From contig NZ_SMCR01000006.1 in assembly GCF_004343195.1 (NCBI RefSeq), positions 186,001 to 250,000 of the forward strand: DNA of 64,000 nucleotides, in the 5' to 3' direction. The DNA is from Biostraticola tofi. Lineage in GTDB: Bacteria; Pseudomonadota; Gammaproteobacteria; Enterobacterales; Enterobacteriaceae. This document shows positions 27,403 to 36,100 of this stretch, piece after piece (the first letter of the stretch is position 1; every line of letters begins with the position of its first letter). Position numbers and translations under genes: made by a program. Below the pieces are notes generated by a model, which was not told where the DNA came from, did not search any database, and saw only the letters and a list, made by a program, of their open reading frames with translations.

Positions 27403-27981
27403 TTACGGGCTTATCAGTGGCGGGGCTCTCGGCAACGGCTCAGGGAAAATATGACGTGGGAAAAGCCAGCGAGAGTAATAATATGCTGTCCGTAAAGAGA
27501 TTCGATGGGTGGCAATTAGGGTTTCCCCATGATCGAATATCAGAGGCAGATGAAGCAGCAGAGAACAATATTCGCAGGCGCCACCATGCCAGGAGGCAGG
27601 CTCTGGAGCACAGGTTCCCGCCTGGCCGCGATAGACAACCCGGGAGGCATCAAAGCCTGAGGTCTCCGTATTGCCAGTCGGAGGCCGCTGGCCGGCAGTA
27701 GCAGTAGCAGTAGCAGTAGCAGTATGGTAGAAAACCGTTTTGTTAAATGTGTGGGGGGCGGGGTCAGTTTCGAGTAGCGGCTTGGCAGATCCAACATTTC
27801 CTGTTGCACGTTCACTCTCCGTTCGGTCCTGACTGTATATGCCTTCATAAGTCAATGACGCCGCACGCGTATGATGCGCAACCAGAGAGGTGGATATCAC
27901 CGGTGCGATATACAATAGGAGTAATGAAAATACTGCTAACCATGCAGGCCAGGAGTATTTATTGCTGATATAAATAAGCAA
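27403..27981 (-). CDS. DUF2946-like small membrane/exported protein linked to copper
   Basis: A 192-residue frame starting with TTG at 27981 (aaaagg just upstream). The N-terminus is a signal-anchor (WPAWLAVFSLLLLYIAPVIS). The middle contains an Ala-Thr dipeptide run, HTATATATATAG, made by a hexanucleotide repeat. Towards the end comes HGGACEYCSLLLHLPL, the Cys-x2-Cys followed by a hydrophobic helix that marks DUF2946 proteins, many of which sit beside copper transport genes. The function of that domain is unknown; copper binding through the Cys pair and nearby His is a plausible inference. The Arg/Pro-rich tail and the central region match nothing I know. The non-ATG start lowers certainty of the N-terminus. 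Confidence 0.6.
   Translation of the reverse strand: MLIYISNKYSWPAWLAVFSLLLLYIAPVISTSLVAHHTRAASLTYEGIYSQDRTESERATGNVGSAKPLLETDPAPHTFNKTVFYHTATATATATAGQRPPTGNTETSGFDASRVVYRGQAGTCAPEPASWHGGACEYCSLLLHLPLIFDHGETLIATHRISLRTAYYYSRWLFPRHIFPEPLPRAPPLISP
27696..27725 (-). repeat. Hexanucleotide cagtag tandem repeat inside the DUF2946-like gene
   Basis: Four exact cagtag units plus a partial fifth produce the Thr-Ala run in the protein. Copy-number change stays in frame, so it would vary linker length rather than switch the gene. Confidence 0.8.
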
Positions 27982-28666
27982 TGCCTTTTCACTATCAGGA
28001 AACTAAAACACAATTGTACGTGATAGAAACAGCCGAGCGTTAGAGAAAAATTAAGAAAATACACCATAGAAGGGAACCATTAAACTGCAGTGTGATTCAT
28101 TCGGTTCAACAAAGGGATAATATGCCCGATATCATATTTCACACCACTTACATCATTTATTAAATAATTTATTCTTTGTTTATAATCGGCAATTAGATAG
28201 CTACCTACCAAACGATATCGCTCGATATTTTCCCTGAGGGACAAAAGTGAAGCAGATTGGCCTGTGCACACAAACAGCATAAAATATCGTACACAATAGT
28301 AAGCACGAAAACATCACTAGAAATAATACAGTAAATACAACAACAAAGACCTGATGGCAAGAAAACTGAAAAGTTGATTTCGCCAGTATCACAGTATAAA
28401 AAACTCTTTTTTAGTTAAAATTATGCTTTAAAATCTTTTTTATCAGTTCTATTCACAAAGCATCGATTTTATTTGGGCAACAGCTATATAATGATAACTA
28501 ATGAGATATAGCTTCACTGGTCACCCCGTATCAAACAGGTTGATTATTTTTAATGTCGACTGACGACTTTTTTGTTGACGGATATATTCATTGCACTTAC
28601 CCATTATAACCATTAAGAAAAGGTGATTTATATTGGCCTGAGCTGCGGGTTGATATGGAGAAGAAG
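27982..28666. other. AT-rich intergenic region upstream of the ToxR-like regulator
   Basis: About 685 bases, markedly AT-rich compared with the flanks. Small minus-strand frames (for example 28080-28280) have no recognisable product and no convincing ribosome-binding site. A tataat at 28487-28492 could be the -10 of the regulator gene's promoter, but its -35 is poor. I see no RNA gene or repeat. Confidence 0.4.
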
Positions 28667-29479
28667 ATGAAATATTTAGTCAATGAAACCGTGGTGTTCG
28701 ATACTGCAGAATTCACGCTTTGTTCTGAAGACAGTGAACCCAACTGCATAAAGTTATCCAACTCAGCCGGCAAAGTGCTGGAACAGCTGATCCTTCATCA
28801 TGGCAACGGGCAGGTTGTCACCCGCGATCATTTTTTCGAACAGGTATGGACGATTAATGGACTTCAGCCCTCCAATGGCAACCTTAACCAGCAGGTCAGC
28901 CTGATAAGAAAAGCCTTATCCAATGTAGGCCTTGGCTCAAGCGTCATTATTACCGTCCCGAAACGCGGACTTAAACTCAGCGACAAACTGCGTATTACCG
29001 CACTTGAAGCGGAACTGTCACGCCCGGTGGATAAGGTTCATTTGACTGACAGCTTCACCGGTCCGTCCGGGTCAGCATCTGGTTCACTCAGCCTGCAGCA
29101 GAGTACTCGTCTTATACCCTATATTGTCATGCTGCTGCTGGCTATTTTTGCAGCGATAATAATTTATATCTATAGCTACCAAAATAATAATCAACCAACC
29201 TATTACTTCGGCAAAATTGACAGCTGTGAAGTGTATACCCTCCGTCCGGTAGATGATGACGAACGGGACGATTTGACAAATGATGTACGCGCGGTGATGA
29301 AAGATAACATTGATCGATGCCAGCCCAACTCGGCGTTGCTGTTTTCAAAAACGCAGGCAGCTGATAAATGGGTTCAGGATAATATTAACATTCGCATCTT
29401 CATGGCTAAATGCCAGAAAGATCGGAATGGTGATCTTACTCGGTGTCTAAATTATTTCCTTTATAACTGGACGGTCTGA
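28667..29479 (+). CDS. ToxR/CadC-like membrane-anchored transcriptional regulator
   Basis: A 270-residue protein from the ATG at 28667 (ggag 7 bases upstream); an ATG at 28655 would add four residues. Residues ~1-105 form an OmpR/PhoB-type winged helix (FTLCSEDSEPNCIKLSNSAGKVLEQLILHHG, VTRDHFFEQVW, NLNQQVSLIRKAL, IITVPKRGLKL). One transmembrane helix spans ~149-171, followed by a ~100-residue periplasmic domain with four cysteines (187, 218, 249, 260). This is the one-component ToxR/CadC layout, with DNA binding inside and sensing outside. The stop overlaps the next start by one base (TGATG), so it is coupled to the FidL-like partner. Target genes and signal are unknown. Confidence 0.87.
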   Translation: MKYLVNETVVFDTAEFTLCSEDSEPNCIKLSNSAGKVLEQLILHHGNGQVVTRDHFFEQVWTINGLQPSNGNLNQQVSLIRKALSNVGLGSSVIITVPKRGLKLSDKLRITALEAELSRPVDKVHLTDSFTGPSGSASGSLSLQQSTRLIPYIVMLLLAIFAAIIIYIYSYQNNNQPTYYFGKIDSCEVYTLRPVDDDERDDLTNDVRAVMKDNIDRCQPNSALLFSKTQAADKWVQDNINIRIFMAKCQKDRNGDLTRCLNYFLYNWTV

Positions 29480-29946
29480 TGATCAAAGCGATGATAATCC
29501 TGTTTCTTTGTCTGGTTTCCGGGACTTTTTTTTTCCTTAACTATGAAAAAACCAGTCTCAACGGACGTCACTGCTCTGGTATCATGGTGTTAAAAGCCCA
29601 TGTACCCAAAGGGTCAATCAATTATTTTGCCGAAGTTAAAATGCTTTTTACCAGCCAGAACGAAGGTTTTTATGCCCTCAGCGGCACATTGACGCTGGAT
29701 GATAAATACTATGAGTTGCGGCGAAATAAGTATTTCACCTACTCTCGTATAGATAACTACGGCCTCTATGAAATGGAAATTACTCGGGAGACCCGTTCAG
29801 AAGAAGATACCGTGCCTGATGACATCGCTAAAATGGTGTTTCTACCAATGGGGACGACCTACATGCCAAGCTTCAGAGTGCTTGACGACCGCGCCTTACT
29901 GATAAGCTTTCTTTACTCGCCGTTTTTTGTCTGTACCGCTGATTGA
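29479..29946 (+). CDS. FidL-like small membrane-anchored periplasmic protein
   Basis: A 155-residue protein with one N-terminal hydrophobic anchor (residues ~5-21) and a periplasmic domain with cysteines at ~34 (RHCSG) and at the C-terminus (FFVCTAD). Size, topology and coupling to a ToxR-type regulator match FidL-like partners. These are thought to assist such regulators much as ToxS assists ToxR; the role here is inferred from the context. It is the last gene of the pair, followed by 142 bases before the diguanylate cyclase gene. Confidence 0.72.
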   Translation: MIKAMIILFLCLVSGTFFFLNYEKTSLNGRHCSGIMVLKAHVPKGSINYFAEVKMLFTSQNEGFYALSGTLTLDDKYYELRRNKYFTYSRIDNYGLYEMEITRETRSEEDTVPDDIAKMVFLPMGTTYMPSFRVLDDRALLISFLYSPFFVCTAD

Positions 29947-30088
29947 TGCATCATCACCTCATTTGGCACCGCTTTAGGGTGTAACGTTGACTAACCCGGG
30001 TAATGACACAATACTTAACCTTAAGTTGGGTCTTATTATACACCGCCCTCAGGGATCAAGGGGTCAACGCCACTATGCCGCTTAGCTG

Positions 30089-31660
30089 ATGAACACCTCA
30101 CGGTCCCGCCAGCACCCAATTTCTGCCGCCAACGGCCCTGGCCGGGGACAGCGGCGCCAATTAAACCTGCTGTTTCAGATGGGAGCCTCAGCACTGGTTA
30201 TCGCATTTACCCTGATAACACTGACCGGCTGGTATTTGTGGCACTCCTATAACCTTGCCGTGACCCGCTCTCAGATAAATACCCAGAACCTGACTCAGGC
30301 GCTGAGCCAGCATGCCAATGATACCTTTGTACAATCAGAGGCGATATTGACTGAACTTGTCGCATTGGTTGAAACATCACCCACCGATCCTGCCGGACTG
30401 GCTGTGCTGCAACAGGTATTCAGACAAAAAACCAGCGAACAGCCCCAGATACACAGCCTATCTTTGTACGACGCCGCGGGCAAAATGATCGTCACTGCCA
30501 ATCAAAATCTGCCGGCCAACACCGATTATGCTGACCGGGAGTATTACCTGTATCATCGAGACAATACCAGCACGGCTATTCATATCGGTAAAGTGATCCG
30601 CAGCAGGATTACCGGCGAATTAATACTGCCGATATCGCTACGCGTAGAGCACCCTGACGGTCGTTTTGCCGGGGTTTTGCTTGAAAGCGTGGTTATCGAT
30701 TACTTTAAAAATTTTTATACCCGGTTTGTTATCAGTGATGACTCAACATTGATGATGATGCTTAACAACGGAACTGTCCTCTATCACCAGCCCTATAATG
30801 AAAAACTGATAGGCACCAACATTTCCAATACGCCCTTGTATAAAAACAATATCCGGTCCCGGTCCTCAGGCATAGTGACCACCAGCATGAGCAGCGAAAA
30901 AGAAGAAAAAGTATACAGCTACGTCCACCTGCCTTCATTTCCTGTCGTCGTGACGGCGGGATTATCGTTGGATCAGGCATTTATCGACTGGAAGCGGGAT
31001 GCGCTGAGCCATATTGCCATGGTGCTGATTATTCTGACGGTAATCGGCCTGTTGGGGGTCGTGCTCACCCGCCAGGTGCGCGCCCGTATGCAGGTAGAGG
31101 AAACGCTGCGATTAACCCAGAGTGAATTACGCAAAACCAATGCAACCCTTGAGCAGATGGCCAGGCGAGACAGCCTGACCGGACTGTATAATCGCAGGCA
31201 CTTTGATCTGCAGCTGTTGAGCGAATTTACGCGCGGCGCACAGGAATCCTGCCCATTAGGACTCATTTTGATAGATATCGACTTCTTTAAGCAGTTTAAC
31301 GATATCTATGGCCATGTCGCCGGCGATGAATGCCTGCGACGAGTTGGCAAAGCCCTGGGCAGCGTTCCCTTACGGCTGCGTGACGTGGTGGCCCGCTATG
31401 GTGGTGAGGAATTCATCATCCTGCTGCCCAATACCGATGCTGAAGGCGCGATGGTCGTTGCCGAGCGGGCAATGGCGGAGGTCGCTCAGTTGGCCATCCC
31501 CCATCAAGCCAGCCCTGGAGGAAGACTTACAATGAGCATTGGGGTGTTCGTCGGCTTGCCGGGGACACAATGGGAGACGCCGTCCAAAATGATTACCCGG
31601 GCCGATATGGCCTTATATCAGGCCAAGCATGCGGGACGAGATCGGATCTGCGTGGCCTGA
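30089..31660 (+). CDS. Diguanylate cyclase with periplasmic dCache-type sensor
   Basis: A 523-residue inner-membrane enzyme. Transmembrane helix 1 at ~32-52 is followed by a periplasmic sensor (~55-310) with double-Cache features (ADREYYLYHRDNTSTAIHIGKVIRSRITGE). Transmembrane helix 2 is at ~310-330, then a short coiled linker and a GGDEF domain (~355-523). The active-site signature is GGEEF at 438-442. An inhibitory RxxD site (RLRD) lies five residues before it, so product inhibition by c-di-GMP is expected. DxLTGLYNRR and DIDFFKQFND are intact, indicating an active cyclase producing c-di-GMP. No phosphodiesterase domain is present. The ligand is unknown. Confidence 0.93.
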   Translation: MNTSRSRQHPISAANGPGRGQRRQLNLLFQMGASALVIAFTLITLTGWYLWHSYNLAVTRSQINTQNLTQALSQHANDTFVQSEAILTELVALVETSPTDPAGLAVLQQVFRQKTSEQPQIHSLSLYDAAGKMIVTANQNLPANTDYADREYYLYHRDNTSTAIHIGKVIRSRITGELILPISLRVEHPDGRFAGVLLESVVIDYFKNFYTRFVISDDSTLMMMLNNGTVLYHQPYNEKLIGTNISNTPLYKNNIRSRSSGIVTTSMSSEKEEKVYSYVHLPSFPVVVTAGLSLDQAFIDWKRDALSHIAMVLIILTVIGLLGVVLTRQVRARMQVEETLRLTQSELRKTNATLEQMARRDSLTGLYNRRHFDLQLLSEFTRGAQESCPLGLILIDIDFFKQFNDIYGHVAGDECLRRVGKALGSVPLRLRDVVARYGGEEFIILLPNTDAEGAMVVAERAMAEVAQLAIPHQASPGGRLTMSIGVFVGLPGTQWETPSKMITRADMALYQAKHAGRDRICVA

Positions 31661-31744
31661 GATAATGAGTCTTGAAGAGGATGATCATTAATACCGTAGA
31701 ATCAGACCTGCATCAGGTAGAGCCGACGGTTATCTTTTCATCCA

Positions 31745-32731
31745 TTACGTCCGGTTGACATCGACAATGATGCGGCCGCGTATGTGACCTTTTATCAGCG
31801 CCTCGGCGGTGACTATCACCTCCCCCAAGCCAATTTCCCGACTGATGCTGTCCAGCAGCGGGTCATCGATAAGGGGCTCGATACGGCGCCAGGCTTCAAC
31901 GCGGTCGACAATGGGACGCATCACGCTGTCAATGCCTGCCAGCGTAATACCGCGCAGGATAAAGGGGGCGACACTTGCTGGAAAATCCATGCCCTGAGCC
32001 AATCCGCAGGCGGCAACGGTGCCGCCGTACTGAATACCGGCGCAGACATTGGCCAGGGTATGGCTGCCGATGGTATCGACGGCGGCGGCCCACTGTTCCT
32101 TGCCAAGCGGCCGTCCGGGTTCAGACAGGCTGTGGCGGTCAATCACCTCTGCCGCCCCCAGCTGGCGCAGATGAGAGGCTTCTTCCAGCCGGCCGGTAGA
32201 GGCGACCACCTGATAGCCGAGGCGCGACAGAAAAGCGATGGCGAAATGACCCACCCCACCATTGGCGCCGGTGACCAGTATCGGACCTTGCCCCGGCGTA
32301 ACGCCATTTTTTTCCAGTGCAATAACCGACAACATGGCGGTGTAGCCGGCAGTACCGATAGCCATAGCCTGGCGTGCAGTAAGCTCATCAGGCAGTTTAA
32401 TCAGCCAGTCGCCATTAAGTCGGGTTTTCTGTGCCAACCCTCCCCAGTGTTTTTCCCCTACTCCCCAGCCATTAAGAATCACGCGATCGCCGGTCCTGAA
32501 GGCGGGATGATCGCTGTGCTCCACCGTTCCGGCCAGGTCGATACCCGGGATCATGGGAAAGGTGCGTACCACCGGCCCTTTACCGGTAATGGCCAACCCG
32601 TCTTTGTAATTAAGCGTCGAATAGTCCACCTTCACGGTGACATTTCCGTCAGGAAGCTCGGCTTCATTTATTTGACGAAGGCCTGACCGGTAACCCTCAG
32701 CGTCTTTTTCGATAACGATTGCATTAAACAT
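31745..32731 (-). CDS. acuI: AcuI/YhdH-family zinc-independent quinone/acryloyl-CoA oxidoreductase
   Basis: A 328-residue medium-chain dehydrogenase/reductase. The ATG at 32731 (aaggaattatc upstream) gives MFNAIVIEKDAEG; the longer frame to 32947 adds 72 unsupported residues. Conserved features are VDYSTLNYKDGLAITGKGPVVRTFPMIPGIDLAGTVE, then DRVILNGWGVGEKHWGGLAQ, TAGYTAMLSV, the NADP-binding VTGANGGVGHFAIAFLSRLGYQVVASTG, and LRGITLAGIDSVM near the end. The zinc-binding cysteines of alcohol dehydrogenases are absent, as in the family. By family knowledge it reduces acryloyl-CoA to propionyl-CoA with NADPH. It is a single gene. Confidence 0.9.
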   Translation of the reverse strand: MFNAIVIEKDAEGYRSGLRQINEAELPDGNVTVKVDYSTLNYKDGLAITGKGPVVRTFPMIPGIDLAGTVEHSDHPAFRTGDRVILNGWGVGEKHWGGLAQKTRLNGDWLIKLPDELTARQAMAIGTAGYTAMLSVIALEKNGVTPGQGPILVTGANGGVGHFAIAFLSRLGYQVVASTGRLEEASHLRQLGAAEVIDRHSLSEPGRPLGKEQWAAAVDTIGSHTLANVCAGIQYGGTVAACGLAQGMDFPASVAPFILRGITLAGIDSVMRPIVDRVEAWRRIEPLIDDPLLDSISREIGLGEVIVTAEALIKGHIRGRIIVDVNRT

Positions 32732-32975
32732 GATAATTCCTTGGTAAGAGTAAACAGTCCCCTTATGCCAAAGGGAGAAAATCGAGAGAGACACTTGGCG
32801 GCAGCTATCAGCAAACCTCCAGGCAATGCCGGGGCCAGCAAAAGTGTCGATGCATGGATTTTGCCACAGCCAGCAGCCTGAGTGAAGTTGCAGAGGACAT
32901 TGAGTGTCCAGTTGCCAACAAGCTGAAACTGACATTAATATTGACATCTACCGCGCTGATATTGCTAGGCCCACA

Positions 32976-33053
32976 TAATGCATATTGCCCCGCCTCACAT
33001 TGATAATACATATTGCCCCGCCTCACCTTGATAATGCATATTGCCCCACTTGC
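32976..33053. repeat. 28-bp tandem repeat, 2.8 copies
   Basis: taatRcatattgccccgcctcaMMttga runs 32976-33003 and 33004-33031 with two mismatches, and a partial copy continues to 33053. It sits in the gene-free stretch 32732-33159 between acuI and the first giant gene, just past that gene's 3' end. Nothing else was recognised in the stretch. Confidence 0.75.
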
Positions 33054-33159
33054 TTTGCCTTGCCCATAGGAATTTTGCCTTTACTGAAAAACTGGCCCAA
33101 TAGCATAAAGGGCTTTAGTCCGAAGCTATACGGAACTTCAGTGTATGCAAGCAGGAATA

Positions 33160-36100
33160 TCAGCGCGAGATCTCAATATTTATCATTTGCCGGGTGAACG
33201 CTAATTTGTAGAGATCTCTGGTTATTTGAGCTATCCCATCCGCTGTATTAAGGAGCAGATGAGCCAGATATCCCGGGTCATTCTCAGCAATATAGGCAAG
33301 CTGCGCGTTTTCAAAAACACTTTTCTTTAACGATCTGTATACCGATATGCTGGTAAAATAATCTTGGTTTAGTTTATTGAAATCCTGCTTGTTGATAATT
33401 CGCCCCTCTGCGATTTTTTGAACCATATCATCGATTGAACTTAGAACAGGAATTATCTCTCCGTTTTCTCTTGGGAAGTAGACGATATCTGTGGTTATTC
33501 CACCAATGTGGGATGCCTCATGCAATAAAGTCGTTATCACATCGGTGGCGGTCTTTTTACGCAGCGTGACATCCGGATGGGTGGGATCGACATAGTAAAG
33601 TTTATCGAGATTGATAAATATTCTTTTGCTGCGATCGGTAAGCGCAATCGCCACATTCCCGCGGCCCCTCTGTTCTGGAGTGAGTATCGGTTCATAGTAG
33701 AGTACCTCTTTATGCGCTGGAGAATGATATCCCGCTATAGGATTTTTGATCAAATCAGTGAGATAGATGGAATCGGCATTAAGATTGTTAGTGATTGTGA
33801 TTAACCGCTTACGTAACGCCGAAGCGAACTGAACCAGAAAATCAATATTATTGGTTTTCAGGATACTAGAAAGGTAAGTTTCGTAATCGGCATTGATGTT
33901 TTCGAGGTTATAGATAGTCTCAGGTATGATATTATCTTTGATGAAATTAATATACTCATCAATCTCCTGAGATCCCTTCCTTAAATAGAGGGGGTGATGT
34001 TCGTTTATCATATTCAGTTTAAAGAATACCACCCTGTTAGAAGCGGCATTGATCACGCTATTTGGATAAAGTTTATTCACCACTAATGAATGAATTTGGG
34101 ATTCTGAAATTTCGGGTGAATAAAATCGCGTCATTTTACTTAAATAAAACTTCTTTGAAAGAATAACTTCATTTACGGCACTAGAAATTGTCTTAAAATC
34201 AGAAACATGCTTATATTTTAGCATAAATATAAGCTTCTTGGAAAATTCATTTTTGATGTGCAGTTTTTCTGAAAGATAATCCCTAACTGTTTTTATCTCG
34301 AACTTTAGTTGATTTTTTTCAGAGACGATCAGCGCGATTTCTTTTTTAAGCCTGAAAGCAAAGTTTTTTATGAATAGCCGAAGCACCGGGATGCCCAGTG
34401 GGTTATTTCTATCTCCTTCAGATACCCACTCAGCATTGAAATAGTGACCATCATGAAGAAAATACAGATTCCCAGTTTCTGTAGAAATATACAATTGAGG
34501 AAACTTATTATCATCATAAGATATAACGGATTTATTCAAAATATTTTTCCTGCTGATAACATTCCTTGCAATATTTTTTTTGAACAGCGAGTCTAACTCT
34601 TTTGTCATAAATATGGGGATACAGCCTGTGCTTGATGATTCAACCGCACGGCGATTGTGGCAATTCACTATTTCACTGTAGTTTTCCGGACTGTATTCAT
34701 AATTATCACGAACTCTATAAAAGACGTCATTGAGCAAATATAGACTGATTGCCGGCTGATTTGCCTCAAACTGGTCACATTCAATATCAAGGCCGTTGCC
34801 GTCGTAGTGAGAAACTTCAAAAAATAGCCCATTGGCCGAAAATATTTTTCTATGCACAGCATCTATATATATTCCCGGGCCAATTTGCGCCACGGGGATA
34901 GTGTCGATGCGCTTACCTTGTGATGTCAGATACTGATAGGCTTCACTCTCTATTGCCAAGTGGGATACAGATTCGAGAGATTCAACCCCCACCGAAACCG
35001 TTTGCTGGCTGAATATAACGTCATAGGCACTTACTAAGGTGAATGAGTTATCCTTTTGTTCAATAAAGGTATCAACACTGCTATCTAACACATATTTGTC
35101 ATTGGCAATCCAATGAATGGCATGATACCTATCTTTAAATTTTAAATAACTATGGCCCTGTGCATCATAGCATAACCCATCATCCTGGATAACGGATAAC
35201 ACTTTATCGGCAGAATATGTTATTTCATCTCTTTTTATATTCAATATTATCGCTAGGTTATCATCTACCTTGGCAGACTCTTCTTCAAACATCCAGCCAG
35301 ATTCTCTCAGTAATAACACTTTCCTTCTGGCAGAATCTTTGGCCGCCGTTAGAGTAAGCTTCTTATTACCATTAGGGCCGGCCTTAATTTGCTCAACCGG
35401 AACGATGAAACCCTCCATCATAACCGCTTTGAATGACTCTCCAGACGCTTTTGAAAATATAAGAATTTGACTATCAGATTCATCTATAATAAGATCATAT
35501 TTACTATTTTCAAGAAATTCCCCCAACGGCTTGCCATATATTTTTTTTATTTCTTGTTCAGTAATACTTCGACTATCTTTTACCTTGGGGCCGGCAAAAT
35601 CCCAGACCCCAGATCTGGTATTAAAAAAAACTATCTGTTCAGTTCCACCTTGCAAGACGAAGGGATTGCCATTGATATCTTTTTGTAAGGGATATTCGTT
35701 CCCTTTGACGTTGATGCCAATTCTTTTGTCTTTATAGCTGAATTTTCTATTATTAAATGACCGGGATAGGGGTCCAGTTATGTCTTTATCGGCTTTACTC
35801 TTATCATATAATATTGAAATTTCATCGGCTGAATAGGTCTTTATTATCTGCTTGGTCATAAACATTATCTGCTGGTCAATGCCTTCGATCTTCTGCAAAT
35901 CCAACGGCTTACCCTCTAGCCCATCTGAAAAGACTTCCAGTGCCGGACCGACGATCAACTGAAGGACCGCCAGGGGCTGAGAGTGAGGAAGTAAAGTCAA
36001 AACCTGAACCAGAATTGAACCGGCCTTGTCTAACATATCGGCCAGATTCTGACTCTGTCGATGGGGCGGGCAACCCCTGCCCTGAATATTATGATGATGG

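Noticed and set aside
28630..28646. Fourth hexuronate operator (atattggcctga) before the ToxR-like gene
   Set aside because: Only the left half and centre match; the right half is absent and the gene context is unrelated.
33514..33522. HEASHIGG considered as a metzincin or astacin site (HExxHxxGxxH/D)
   Set aside because: The third ligand position (11th from the first His) is Thr, and giant gene 3 has Thr instead of the Gly. The T-x-D-x-x-Y layout fits aspzincins better.
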